Assembly (NCBI RefSeq): GCF_004297875.1
Contig: NZ_SCSK01000006.1
Location: 186,001 to 250,000 of the forward strand
Source of the DNA: Pandoraea sp.
GTDB lineage: Bacteria > Pseudomonadota > Gammaproteobacteria > Burkholderiales > Burkholderiaceae
Length of the DNA stretch: 64,000 nucleotides
Direction: 5' to 3'
Shown here: positions 1-10,300 of the stretch, piece by piece
Numbering within the stretch: the first letter of the stretch is position 1
How the letters are laid out: each line of letters starts with the position of its first letter
Position numbers and translations under genes: made by a program
The notes under the pieces: generated by a model
The model's input: the letters and a program-made list of their open reading frames with translations, nothing else
What the model was told of the DNA's origin: nothing
Databases searched by the model: none

Positions 1-448
1 TGCCATCGGGTTCGACATCGAGACGGTATTCTCCCGCGCTGCGCGGCACGAAGGCCAGATTCGGCGTGTCGACTTCGACCGGCTGGTTGGGGTTGTATTC
101 GAGCAGCCGCACATTGACAGCGCCCTGCGTTACTTTCAGTTGCACATTTCGATCGCCGACGTCGAGCAGGCTGAGATTGGTCTGGCTGTCCAGGCGCACG
201 AGCGTCGAATCGATCTGCAACTCCGCGCGCGACCCACGGTCGGCCCAGATGTCGTCGCCGGTGGTCAGCGGACGATTCGGATTGGCGTCGATCCATTGAT
301 CGGCACCGGCCGGCGCCACGCTCACCGCCCCGCTGACGACGTTCAAGCGGGCAATGCTCGCCGGCGGATCTCCTTGTGCCTGTGCTGCCCACGACAGGCA
401 AGTCATCAGGCACGCAAGGGCCGCCGAAATAGCTAACCGCATCTTCAT
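1..448 (-). CDS. FecR-like exported protein, C-terminus cut by window edge
   Basis: The reading frame starts at an ATG whose first base is 448, with a GGAGA ribosome site about 6 bases upstream, and runs off the window at base 1, so only the first 149 residues are visible. Residues 1-25 form a clear signal peptide: KMR, a hydrophobic stretch, then a cleavage-like AQA. The mature part (SGAVSVAP, GDDIWADRGSRAELQ, LDSQTNLSLLDV) has the beta-rich pattern of FecR-type domains found in Burkholderiaceae proteins often labelled DUF6600. It is probably a periplasmic or envelope protein; the actual role is unknown. It is inferred to be monocistronic, because the neighbouring hrcA on the same strand ends 125 bases upstream of its start. 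Family assignment rests on pattern recognition only. Confidence 0.6.
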   Translation of the reverse strand, partial: MKMRLAISAALACLMTCLSWAAQAQGDPPASIARLNVVSGAVSVAPAGADQWIDANPNRPLTTGDDIWADRGSRAELQIDSTLVRLDSQTNLSLLDVGDRNVQLKVTQGAVNVRLLEYNPNQPVEVDTPNLAFVPRSAGEYRLDVEPDG

Positions 449-536
449 GAGAGTCTCCAAACCGTGCCGAATCGGGCACGACGGGTTGATCACCCTCAAG
501 TTAACGCACGGCCCGACGAACCGCCGGCCGCACTTT

Positions 537-551
537 GTAACCAAGCGTTAC
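537..551. repeat. Short inverted repeat GTAAC-N5-GTTAC in the FecR-like gene's upstream region
   Basis: GTAACCAAGCGTTAC is a perfect 5-bp inverted repeat with a 5-base spacer, about 90 bases upstream of the start of the exported FecR-like gene and just past the end of hrcA. Its size and position would suit a dimeric regulator, but no promoter is evident and chance occurrence cannot be excluded. Confidence 0.3.
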
Positions 552-573
552 GGCGGAGCAGGCCAGAGCGGGC

Positions 574-1599
574 TCAGTGCTGGCTCAGCGCGTTGGAGAG
601 CAACTTGGCGGTGATATCGACGATCGGAATCACCCGCTCGTAAGCCATGCGGGTCGGCCCGATCACGCCCAGCGTGCCGACCACCTTGCCGTCGACCTCA
701 TACGGAGCGGTCACCACGCTCATCTGCTCGATTGGCACGAGGTTCGATTCACCGCCGATGAAGATCTGCACCCCTTGCGCGCGGCTCGACACATCGAGCA
801 ACTGCAGCAGGCCGGTCTTTCGCTCGAACACGTCGAACAATTGGCGCAGGCGATCCATATTGGACGAGAGGTCTTCGACGCCCAGCAGATTCCGTTCGCC
901 GGAGATCAGCACACTCTCGGCGCCTTCGGCCATCACGTCGGAGCTTGCCTCCATCGCCGATTGCATCAGGGTGGTCATGTCGCCGCGCAAAGCTTCGAGC
1001 TCGGTGCGCAGGCGACGCCGCACCTCGTCGAAGCTCAGCCCGCCGAAATGCGTATTGATGTAATTGCCTGCCTCCACCAGCTGGGCGGGCGAGTAATCGC
1101 TGGCAGTCAGGATGATGCGATTTTGCACATCCCCATCGGGGGTCACGATGATCAACAGAATCCGCTTCTCGGAGAGCCGCAGGAACTCGATGTGCTTGAA
1201 CACCTGGCTGCGGCGGGGCGTAAGAATCACGCCGGCGAATTGCGACAGATTCGACAACACCTGTGCCGCGCTCGCGACCAGTTGCTGGGGCGAGGCCGGC
1301 TGCAGGCGATTTTGTACTTGCGAGACGACCTGCTGCACCGCCGCTTCGAGCGGATGCACGGCCAGCATCGTGTCGACGAACAGGCGGTAGGCGCGCGGCG
1401 TCGGCACGCGCCCGGCTGACGTGTGGGGGCTCGACACAAAGCCGAGCTCCTCAAGATCCGACATCACGTTGCGAATCGTGGCCGGACTCAGCTCGAGCCC
1501 GGAATAACGCGACAATGTCCGCGAGCCGACCGGCTGGCCATCGATGATGTACCGCTCGATCAGGGTTTTGAGGAGAGTTTGCGCACGTTGGTCTAGCAT
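574..1599 (-). CDS. hrcA: Heat-inducible transcription repressor HrcA
   Basis: HrcA represses heat-shock chaperone genes by binding CIRCE operators, with GroEL as co-regulator in the known cases. The 341-residue length fits the family. The N-terminus ([17 protein letters not shown], then [10 protein letters not shown] and [17 protein letters not shown], about residues 2-50) is the winged-helix DNA-binding domain, followed by [11 protein letters not shown], a hallmark of the family. The C-terminal half carries the GAF-like regulatory domain ([20 protein letters not shown]). It lies divergently from nadK, an arrangement common in Burkholderiales. I see no CIRCE inverted repeat (TTAGCACTC-N9-GAGTGCTAA) in the 129 bases between hrcA and nadK, so autoregulation through CIRCE is not supported here. 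Confidence 0.95.
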   Translation of the reverse strand: MLDQRAQTLLKTLIERYIIDGQPVGSRTLSRYSGLELSPATIRNVMSDLEELGFVSSPHTSAGRVPTPRAYRLFVDTMLAVHPLEAAVQQVVSQVQNRLQPASPQQLVASAAQVLSNLSQFAGVILTPRRSQVFKHIEFLRLSEKRILLIIVTPDGDVQNRIILTASDYSPAQLVEAGNYINTHFGGLSFDEVRRRLRTELEALRGDMTTLMQSAMEASSDVMAEGAESVLISGERNLLGVEDLSSNMDRLRQLFDVFERKTGLLQLLDVSSRAQGVQIFIGGESNLVPIEQMSVVTAPYEVDGKVVGTLGVIGPTRMAYERVIPIVDITAKLLSNALSQH

Positions 1600-1728
1600 A
1601 GGTAAAAATTGTAGCGCGAATCCCGCCGCACCGGTGCGCTTTCGCCCGTGGCAGGCGCCCCGGCGCAGACTGCGCGGCGCTGCCGGGGCGCGGTAGCTCC
1701 CGTCACGGACTTATGGTGTAATGGCGTC

Positions 1729-2631
1729 ATGAAAAACGGGAGCCCTTTCAAGACGGTCGCGCTGATCGGCAAATACAATGCCGACAACATCGCCGGCCCT
1801 TTGCTGGCATTGGCAAGCTGCATCGGCCAACGCGGCTTTCGGGTGGTATTCGAGCAGGATACCGCGCGCACGCTTGGCGCTGACGCTGCTGCCTATGCCG
1901 CACTGGCCCCGGAACAGATCGGCCGGCAGGCCGACGTCGCCGTAGTGCTCGGCGGCGACGGCACGATGCTGGGCATCGGCCGGCAATTGGCCGCGTTCGA
2001 CATCCCGTTGATCGGCGTCAACCATGGCCGGGTCGGCTTCATGACCGACATTCCGCTCGGTGACATGCTGCAGGTCGTGCCCACCATTCTCGAAGGCGCA
2101 TTCGAGCGGGAGCGCCGCACGCTGCTCGATGCCCGCATCGAGCGCGCCGGCGCAACGATCTACCGGGCCCTCGCCTTCAATGACGTGGTGGTCAACCGCA
2201 GCGGCTTCTCCGGCATGGTCGAATTGCGTGTGGACGTCGACGGGCGTCTGATGTACAAGCAACGCTCGGACGGCCTGATCATCGCCACCCCGACCGGCTC
2301 CACCGCCTATGCGCTGTCGGCTTCCGGCCCGATTCTTCATCCGGCCCTGGCCGGCATCGTCCTGGTGCCCATCGCTCCTCATGCGCTGTCGAATCGGCCG
2401 ATCGTGCTGCCCGATCAATGCGAAATCGTCATCAGCATTGTGGCTGGCCACGAAGTCAGCGCCAACTTCGATATGCAATCGTTCAATGCGCTGCACCTGC
2501 AAGACCGCATCGCGGTCAAGCGCTCGGAGTACTCGGTTACTTTCCTCCACCCGGCCGGCTACAACTATTACGCGACATTGCGGCGCAAGCTGCACTGGAA
2601 CGAGCATATTTCGGAAGACGACACGGCCTGA
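1729..2631 (+). CDS. nadK: NAD kinase
   Basis: It phosphorylates NAD+ to NADP+ with ATP, the only route to NADP. From the ATG at 1729 the protein has 300 residues, the usual size; an upstream in-frame ATG at 1648 would add 27 residues that do not look like family sequence. The GGDGTM ATP-binding motif is at residues 75-80, followed by NHGRVGFM, the FNDVVVNR region and [16 protein letters not shown], all diagnostic. It is divergent from hrcA and followed 88 bases later by recN on the same strand, so the two may be co-transcribed. Confidence 0.96.
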   Translation: MKNGSPFKTVALIGKYNADNIAGPLLALASCIGQRGFRVVFEQDTARTLGADAAAYAALAPEQIGRQADVAVVLGGDGTMLGIGRQLAAFDIPLIGVNHGRVGFMTDIPLGDMLQVVPTILEGAFERERRTLLDARIERAGATIYRALAFNDVVVNRSGFSGMVELRVDVDGRLMYKQRSDGLIIATPTGSTAYALSASGPILHPALAGIVLVPIAPHALSNRPIVLPDQCEIVISIVAGHEVSANFDMQSFNALHLQDRIAVKRSEYSVTFLHPAGYNYYATLRRKLHWNEHISEDDTA

Positions 2632-2719
2632 GACGGCCGCGTGCCACGCGCCCGACGCCATGCTATCGCCATGGTTTTCCGGCTACACTCCGGGCTAATC
2701 TCCTCGGCGTCAAACCACC

Positions 2720-4375
2720 ATGCTACGCAGCCTTTCGATTCGCGATTTTGTGATAGTGGCCCACCTGGAGCTGGAGTTCTCGGCGGGCTTTACCGTCTTT
2801 TCCGGCGAAACCGGCGCCGGCAAGTCCATTTTGATCGATGCCCTGGCGCTGGCCCTGGGCGAGCGGGGCGATGCCAGCGTCGTGCGCGCCGGCCAGGCGC
2901 GCGCCGATATCACGGCCGAATTCACCGCCCACCCTACCCTCACCGACTGGCTCGACGAGCATGCGTTGCCGCGCGATGAAACCGGCGGCGTACTGCTGCG
3001 CCGGGTAATCGACGCGTCCGGGCGCTCACGCGCTTTCATCAACGGAACCCCCGCCACACTGGCGCAGTTGCGCGAGGCCGGTGACATGCTGGTCGACATC
3101 CACGGCCAGCACGCGCACCAGCAATTGCTGCGCCCCGACGCACAACGGCGGCTGCTGGATAACCACGCGGACCTGACCGAGCTGGCAAGCCAGGTTGCCA
3201 GCGCACATCGGCAATGGAAGCAGCTGGTACAGCGCTGCCAGGAAGCACAAGGCCGCGAGCGCGAATTGCAGCGCGAACGCGAGCGGCTGGAATGGCAGGT
3301 CAATGAACTCGACAAACTTTCGCCACAACCCGGCGAGTGGGAAGAGATCAATGCCGAACACCGTCGCCTGACGCACGCGGCCAGCCTGATCGAGGGCGCG
3401 CGCGGCGCGCTGCACGTGCTCAGCGAAGCCGACGACGGCGCCCTGGTGCCGGCACTGGGCACGATCATTCAACAGCTGCGCCATCTGGCCGACGTCGATC
3501 CCGAGCTGCGCGATACCCTCGCGGCACTGGAGCCAGCCGAAATCCAGCTGCGCGAAGCGGTGCACTCGCTCAACCACTACGCGCAGAAGATCGATCTGGA
3601 TCCGCAGCGGCTGGCCGAGGTCGAACAACGTCTCGATGCGCTGCACGGAGCGGCGCGCAAATATCGCATCGTGCCCGAGCAGTTGCCGGCCGAACTCGAG
3701 TTGCGACGGCAGGAATTGGTCGAGCTGACCGCCGCGCAGGATTTGGCCGGGCTGGAGGCCGCCGCGGCAGCGGCGCGCGGGCAATACACGACGCTGGCGG
3801 GACAACTGTCGCAGGGCCGCGCGCGCGCTGCCGCCAAGCTCGCCAAACAGGTATCGGCCGCCATGCAGGATTTGTCGATGCCGGGCGGGCGCTTCGAAAT
3901 CGCGCTCGAGCCAGTCGCCGAAGGGCAGTCCTATGGCATGGAGAACGTCGAGTTTCTCGTCGCGGGACATCCCGGCGTGCCGCCGCGGCCACTGGCCAAG
4001 GTCGCCTCGGGCGGCGAGCTGGCACGCATCAGCCTGGCCTTGTCGGTCATCGCCAGCAGCGCCAGCCTGACCCCGACTTTGATTTTCGACGAGGTCGACT
4101 CGGGTATCGGCGGCGCGGTCGCCGAAGTCGTCGGCCGCCTGTTGCGGCAGCTCGGGCAAGGTCGCCAGGTCCTTTGCGTGACCCATCTGCCGCAAGTCGC
4201 CGCACTGGGTCATCAGCATCTGCGGGTGGCCAAACGCAGCGAGGGCGCTGCCACGCTCAGCGAAATCGTCGCGCTGGGCCGCCAGGAACGGGTCGAGGAG
4301 ATCGCTCGCATGCTGGGCGGTGTCGAGATCACCGCCACCACCCGCAAGCACGCGCGCGAGATGCTCGCGCTCTAG
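2720..4375 (+). CDS. recN: DNA repair protein RecN
   Basis: RecN is an SMC-like ATPase acting early in double-strand break repair, holding DNA ends or sister chromatids for RecA. The 551 residues match the family. The Walker A motif GETGAGKS is at residues 29-36, a coiled-coil-rich, Glu/Arg/Gln-rich middle spans about 150-380, and the C-terminal ATPase half carries the ABC signature ASGGELARISLAL and Walker B LIFDEVDSGIGG followed by CVTHLPQVAA. It lies downstream of nadK and converges on glnE. No LexA box is obvious upstream. Confidence 0.96.
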   Translation: MLRSLSIRDFVIVAHLELEFSAGFTVFSGETGAGKSILIDALALALGERGDASVVRAGQARADITAEFTAHPTLTDWLDEHALPRDETGGVLLRRVIDASGRSRAFINGTPATLAQLREAGDMLVDIHGQHAHQQLLRPDAQRRLLDNHADLTELASQVASAHRQWKQLVQRCQEAQGRERELQRERERLEWQVNELDKLSPQPGEWEEINAEHRRLTHAASLIEGARGALHVLSEADDGALVPALGTIIQQLRHLADVDPELRDTLAALEPAEIQLREAVHSLNHYAQKIDLDPQRLAEVEQRLDALHGAARKYRIVPEQLPAELELRRQELVELTAAQDLAGLEAAAAAARGQYTTLAGQLSQGRARAAAKLAKQVSAAMQDLSMPGGRFEIALEPVAEGQSYGMENVEFLVAGHPGVPPRPLAKVASGGELARISLALSVIASSASLTPTLIFDEVDSGIGGAVAEVVGRLLRQLGQGRQVLCVTHLPQVAALGHQHLRVAKRSEGAATLSEIVALGRQERVEEIARMLGGVEITATTRKHAREMLAL

Positions 4376-4426
4376 CGCTACGGCTCGCCGCCCCCTTGCC
4401 CAGCCGTCGGCCCCGAACGCCCATTC

Positions 4427-7240
4427 TCAACGCCGGCCGAACACCGCCGTCCACAGTGCCGTGACGGCCTCGCACTCGTGCGTCACCCGGGCCGGATCGA
4501 CCCGCGCGGTTTCCATCCCGTCGAGCCGCAACTTGTGTTGCAGCGCGCGGTAGGTCCGATATGCCGTGCCTACCCGCTCGGCCTGCTCGGCATCGATCAG
4601 CCCCAGGCGGCCGGCCTCGCGCAGCAGCGCGATGTTACCGGCGTTGCGCAGGAACTCGGCGTGCGCCGCGGCGTGGCGCAACACCAGGTACTGGACCGTG
4701 AATTCGATGTCGACCATGCCGCCCACGTCATGTTTCAGATCGAACAGCACGGTCGGATTCGGATGCCCCTCGAGCACCTTCTGGCGCATGGCAATGATCT
4801 CGTCGGCAAGCGGCCCGGCCTCACGCGGCATGCGCAACACGTCGGCCCGGATCTGCTCGAATGCCGCGCCGATGTCGGCATCCCCGGCACAGAAGCGAGC
4901 GCGGCTCAGCGCCTGATGCTCCCATACCCAAGCGGTATTGGCCGCCCCCTGGCGGAACTGATACTGGCGAAAGCTCTCCAGACTGGTCACCAGCAAGCCG
5001 GACAAACCGTTGGGCCGCAAGCGCAAATCGACGTCGTACATCATGCCGGCGGCGGTATGCGTGGTCAGCCACGTCACAAAGCGACGCGCCAACAACGCAT
5101 AGGCGTCCGGCGCGCGATCGTCGTCGTCCTGATAAAGAAAAATCAAATCGAGGTCGGACGCATACCCCAGCTCCTTGCCGCCCAGCTTGCCGTAGGCGAC
5201 CACCGCAAAGCGCGGCACATCCCGGTGGCGCGAGGCAAGATGCCGCCAAATCGTCTCCAGGGTAACTTCAACCAGGGCATCGGCCAGCTCGGACAGGCGA
5301 TCGCTGATCGCCTCGACCGACAGCGCGCCGTGCAGATCGAGCAAAAGAATGCGAAAGGTCTCGGCGTGATGAGCGCGGCGCAGCACATCCATTTGCATTT
5401 CGATCGCCCCTTCGGCGCCGTGCTGGGCCAGGCGGCGGCGCAACTCGGTTTTAAAGGCGGGCCAGTCGAACGGCGCGGCCAGCGTGTCGTCGTCGAGCAG
5501 TTCGTCGAGCAATTGCGGATGGCGCGTCAGGTAGCCGGCGGCCCACTGCGACGCGGCCAAAACGTGCAGCACGCGCGCCAGCGCTCGCGGGTACTCGGTC
5601 AACAGCGCCAGATAGGAGCCGCGGCGGCTGATGGCGGCGAGCAGATCGAGCATGCGCGCCAGCACGACGTCGGGCGCCGACGCTTCGCGCGCTCCCTCGA
5701 TCGTGCGCTGTACCAGCAGGTCGAAGCGTTGTCGGCTGGCCTCCGGCAGCGCCTTGTACCGCGTCGAGGTCCAGGACGCCTGCAGGCGCTCAAGACTGGC
5801 GGCCGGATCGGTGAAGCCAAGCGTGCGCAACGTCTCGGTCAGCGCCTGGTCTTGCCCTTCATCGGCCAGCATCGCCCCCCACAACTCGGGCGGACAGTCG
5901 GATTCGTGTGAGCCACCCGTGCCATGGCCATTGCTCTTGTCGGCAAACACCTGGTCGAACTGTTCGGCGACGAACTCGCGATGCTCGTCGAGCGCAGTCA
6001 GCAACGCCGCCGCGCTGTCGAAGCCCATGGCGCGCGCCAGCGCCGCCAGGTCGTCCTCGCGGGTCGGCAGCACATGGGTCTGGGCGTCATCGAGATACTG
6101 AATACGGTGCTCCAGGCGACGCAGGAACTCGTAACCTTGCTTGAGCCGCTCGACCACGCTCTGCGCCAGCCAGCCGCGCCGGGCCGCGACGTCCAGCACA
6201 GCCAGCGTCGGGCGAATGCGCAATTCGGGCTCCTGTCCGCCGCGGATCAGCTGGAAAACCTGGGCGGTGAATTCGATCTCCCGAATCCCGCCGCGCCCGA
6301 GTTTGACGTCGTTGACGCGCGCTGGCTTGGCGTGGGCACGCCGCTCGGCTTCCCGGCGGATTTGCGCATGTAACGCGCGAATCGCGCTGATCACGCCATA
6401 ATCCAGATAGCGACGAAACACGAACGGCTGCACCCTTTGCGCCAACTGGCGCGCCATGCGCTGGCCCGCGGCATCGGTCGTGTCCGACACCAACCGCCCC
6501 TTGATCCACGCGTAGCGCTCCCATTCACGGCCCTGGACGTAGAAATACTCCTCGAGCATCGGCAGGCTGCACACCAGCGGCCCCGAATCGCCGTTCGGGC
6601 GCAACCGCATATCGACCCGGAATACATACCCGTCAGCAGTCAACTCGGCCAGTGCACCGATCAGCTTGCGGCCAAGCTTGGTGAAAAATTCATGATTCGA
6701 TAACAGGCGGCAGCGGCCGCTGCCCTGTAAATCCGCGGTCTCGCCGTCGTCCTCATACAGAAAAATCAGATCGACGTCGGACGACACATTCAGCTCGCCT
6801 CCACCCAATTTGCCCATCCCCACTACCGCCAAGGCCTGCGGCTCGCCCTCGGGCGTCATCGGCGTGCCGTGCACGGCCTGCAAGTCGCGGGTGAGCACTG
6901 CCAACGCGGCGCGTATCGAAAATTCGGCCAACGATGTGATGGTTTGCGTGACTTCGGACAGGGGCGCTGTGCCCGCCAAGTCGCGCGCCATGATCACGCA
7001 CATCACGTCATTGCGCAAAATGCGCAGCGCGCGTTGCAGCGACGCCTCGTCGGGCGCCGCCTCACCCGGCAGCGCGCCGGTCAGCCCGGCGAATCGCGCC
7101 GCCATCCAGGGCAGGTCGATCGGGTGGGCGGCCAGCACAGGCAGTTCGGCGGCCAGGGCCGGGCGGCTCGCCAGAATGCGGGCGGCATAGCGGGAATACT
7201 GAGAAATCTCGAGTGAACTCACGGCCTTGTCTGCAGTCAT
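4427..7240 (-). CDS. glnE: Bifunctional glutamine synthetase adenylyltransferase / adenylyl-removing enzyme
   Basis: GlnE adds AMP to glutamine synthetase to switch it off and removes it again, controlled by PII proteins and glutamine. The start chosen, ATG at 7240 (MTADKAVSSLE), gives 937 residues; the frame stays open further upstream but that extension overlaps the divergent yhdP region and has no family character. There are two nucleotidyltransferase domains: N-terminal adenylyl removase with GMGKLGGGELN at 141-151 and DVDLIF at 155-160, and C-terminal adenylyltransferase with GKLGGKELGYASDLDLIF near residue 690. It is divergent from yhdP with 80 bases between the starts. No NtrC-type sites are seen. 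Confidence 0.96.
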   Translation of the reverse strand: MTADKAVSSLEISQYSRYAARILASRPALAAELPVLAAHPIDLPWMAARFAGLTGALPGEAAPDEASLQRALRILRNDVMCVIMARDLAGTAPLSEVTQTITSLAEFSIRAALAVLTRDLQAVHGTPMTPEGEPQALAVVGMGKLGGGELNVSSDVDLIFLYEDDGETADLQGSGRCRLLSNHEFFTKLGRKLIGALAELTADGYVFRVDMRLRPNGDSGPLVCSLPMLEEYFYVQGREWERYAWIKGRLVSDTTDAAGQRMARQLAQRVQPFVFRRYLDYGVISAIRALHAQIRREAERRAHAKPARVNDVKLGRGGIREIEFTAQVFQLIRGGQEPELRIRPTLAVLDVAARRGWLAQSVVERLKQGYEFLRRLEHRIQYLDDAQTHVLPTREDDLAALARAMGFDSAAALLTALDEHREFVAEQFDQVFADKSNGHGTGGSHESDCPPELWGAMLADEGQDQALTETLRTLGFTDPAASLERLQASWTSTRYKALPEASRQRFDLLVQRTIEGAREASAPDVVLARMLDLLAAISRRGSYLALLTEYPRALARVLHVLAASQWAAGYLTRHPQLLDELLDDDTLAAPFDWPAFKTELRRRLAQHGAEGAIEMQMDVLRRAHHAETFRILLLDLHGALSVEAISDRLSELADALVEVTLETIWRHLASRHRDVPRFAVVAYGKLGGKELGYASDLDLIFLYQDDDDRAPDAYALLARRFVTWLTTHTAAGMMYDVDLRLRPNGLSGLLVTSLESFRQYQFRQGAANTAWVWEHQALSRARFCAGDADIGAAFEQIRADVLRMPREAGPLADEIIAMRQKVLEGHPNPTVLFDLKHDVGGMVDIEFTVQYLVLRHAAAHAEFLRNAGNIALLREAGRLGLIDAEQAERVGTAYRTYRALQHKLRLDGMETARVDPARVTHECEAVTALWTAVFGRR

Positions 7241-7320
7241 TGGGATATTGTGGATACCTTGGTGGGCTGTGTTACAGTCATTCGCACGCAAGCTATCACA
7301 TTCCCCAACCGACGCGCAGT

Positions 7321-10300
7321 ATGACTGACCGCCAGCCGCCCGACTCCCCCAAAGCGCCTCGGCCCATATTTTTTCCTGGTTTGCGCCACGCACTCGAGTT
7401 TCTCGCCGGCGTGGTCATCCTGATCTATTTCTTGGCAGCCGCCGCCATCCTCGGGATGCGCTATTGGGTTCTGCCGCGAGTCGACGATTACCGGCCGCAA
7501 ATCGAAGCCATCGTCTCGCGCGCGGTCGGCGTACCCGTCTCCATCGAAAAGATTAGCGCAAATTGGGGCGGCCTGTACGCTCATTTTCATTTGCAGGGCG
7601 TGAGCCTGCGCGCGCCCGGCGCAAAGACCCCGGGACTGAGCCTGGCACAGGTCGACGGCACCCTGTCGTGGTCCAGCCTGCTGCATCTTAACGTGCGTCT
7701 GGCGGACTTGACACTCCAGAGCCCCGACGTGCTGATCGAGCGCCGTGCCGACGGCAAGCTCTATGCCGCCGGCCTGCCGGTCAATACCCAGCAAGGTGGC
7801 AACAACCCCGTGCTCGACTGGCTGCTGAATCAGAACGCCGTTATCGTGCGCAATGGCACGCTGCGCTGGCTGGATGAAACTCGCGCGCAGCCGCCGGTCG
7901 CGCTGACCCAGGTCCGCATCGCGCTGCTCAACAACGGCCATCAGCATAAATTCGGCATGCAGGCCAATCCTCAGGGCATCCTATCTGGCCCAGTCGACCT
8001 GCGCGCCGAATTCCGGCACCCTCTGTTCGTGCGCGCCGACGACTTCAAGCGCTGGCACGGCACCGCCTACGCGCAGATCGGCACTGTCGATCTGGCTGCG
8101 TTGGCGCGCTATGCCAAGGTGCCAGACCCGGCCATGAGCGGCCTGGCCGCGGGGCGCATCTGGATGAGCTTTGACGCCGGGCGCCTGGTCAATGGCACGG
8201 TGCAGCTCGCCGCTCGCGGGGTGCGCACGCAATTGGGCACCCGGCTCGCGCCGCTGGCACTCGACGAGGCAAGCTTGACGCTCGCGGCGCAGTCGCTGGA
8301 GAACGGTGCAGCCTGGCAGGCGCAGCACGTCAAGATCGTGATGCCCGATCAGCAGGTGCTTGACGTCCCAGCACTCAACGGCCGTTATCTGCCCGCGAAC
8401 TCAGCGCACGGCGAACAAGTTGCGCTAAACGGCCAGCAGCTCGATCTGGGCCAACTCGCTCGACTGGCGCCCGCGCTACCGCTGCCGGCCGATCTGCGCA
8501 AACCGCTGGATACCTGGGCGCCTCGCGGCATGCTGCATGATTTCGAGATGTCGCTGCAGCGACCCGCGCCGGGCGCGGGTAACGGCTGGCGGCAGTTGCC
8601 GGGGCTCAAGCGCCTGCCGAACTCCCGCACGCGCTACCATTTTCGAGCCGCGTTCGACCACGCCAGCCTCAATAGCGTCGCCGCGACCCCATCGGCCGGC
8701 CCGCATGGCGCGCCCCGCATCGGTATTCCCGGCTTCACGAATTTATCCGGCCGCATCGATGCGAATCAGGACCGCGGCAACATCACGCTCGATACGCAAA
8801 ACACCGTTTTCACGTTCCCCGGTCTGTTCGATCCGTCTCAGATCAGCTTCGACCAGTTAAACGGCAAAGCGCGCTGGACCATCGTCGAGAGCCCGCCGCA
8901 AAGCCACCAACCGCCGCAAGTCAAGCTCGACATTGCTTCGCTCGATCTGCAAAACAGTCAGATCGCGGCACATATGGCCGGCACCTACGTCAGCGGCGGA
9001 CCCGCCCATGGCACGCTCGACCTTCAAGGCCACATCCAGCGCGCTCAGATCGCGGGCCTGTCCAATTACCTGCCCACGACGATGAACCCGGACGCGCGCA
9101 ACTATCTGAAGCATGCGCTGCTGGGCGGCACCGCGCACGACGCCACGTTCCGCGTCAAGGGGCCGCTCGACGCGTTCCCGTATGCGCAGAACAACGGTCA
9201 ATTTCACATGGAAGTGCCGCTCACCGATGCGCGCCTGGACCCCGCTCCAAGAACGGCGGGACACACTGATAGCTGGCCGGCGTTCGAAAAAATCCAGGGC
9301 AAGCTCATCTTCGATAACAACCGCATGCAGTTGGCGATCGATTCGGCGCGCGTCTATGACGTCACCTTCGGCCCCGTGAAGGGTGCGATCGAGGATCTGA
9401 CGCACGATCAGGCAACCCTCGATATCAACGGGCAGGTCGCTGGCCCGACACGCGACTTCGTGCGCTACCTGAACAGCAGTCCGGTCGGGCATTGGATCGG
9501 TGATTTCACCAAAGATACCCAAGCCACCGGCAACGGCCTGCTCAATTTGAAAATCAAGTTGCCCATCAATCACACCCGTGACGCCAAAGTCACTGGCAGT
9601 TACCGCTTCCTGGGCAACGACGTGACGCTTGCGCGCGGCTGGCCGGCATTGAGCGGCGTCGACGGACAGCTCAATTTCACCGAGCACGGACTGGCCGCCA
9701 GCCAGCTGCGAGGCCACTTTCTGGGCAATGCCATACGAGCCGACGGCAACACCAACGCGCAGGGCGCGCTGCAGTTGCGCGTGACGGGTGCCATCAGCGC
9801 CGACGCGCTGCGCGCGCAGGCCAGCAACCCGACGGTCGCCAAACTCGCCGGCTTGATGCGCGGTACGACCCCGTTTTCGGCCGACTTGAACACCACGCAC
9901 GGCTCGGCGGAAATCGTCGCGCAGTCGGATTTGCGCGGACTGGCGCTACAACTTCCCGCGCCGCTGGGCAAATCCGCCGACAGTGCGATGCCGGCACGTA
10001 TCGCGCTGCGGCCGCTGGACGAAAAAACTGGCGCGACCGGCGCGCAAACGCAGGCACTCGATTTGACAGTGGGTCCTGTGCAAGCCAATTTCGTGCAGCA
10101 AACCGGCGGCGACGGCACCATCACCGTGCTGCGCGGCGGTATCGGCGTCAATGCCGCGCCGCCACACCCCGGCAAGGGCGTGGCGGCCAGCATCGATCTC
10201 GACCAGCTCGACGCCGACGCATGGCGGGCACTGCGCTTGCAGTCCGCGGCCTCTGACGCCGGCAGCGGCGGCTCGGACTCCGGCTCGGGTTCCACCGCGA

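Noticed and set aside
577..1419. Long open frame antisense to hrcA (280 codons)
   Set aside because: Shadow of hrcA in GC-rich DNA; no family resemblance and fully overlapped by a certain gene. The same applies to long antisense frames over recN, glnE, yhdP, nrdD and accC.
1600..1728. CIRCE operator sought between hrcA and nadK
   Set aside because: No TTAGCACTC-N9-GAGTGCTAA or close variant is visible.
3337..4464. 375-codon frame inside recN on the same strand
   Set aside because: Arg/Gly/Ala-rich frame-shadow composition, overlapping the certain recN frame.
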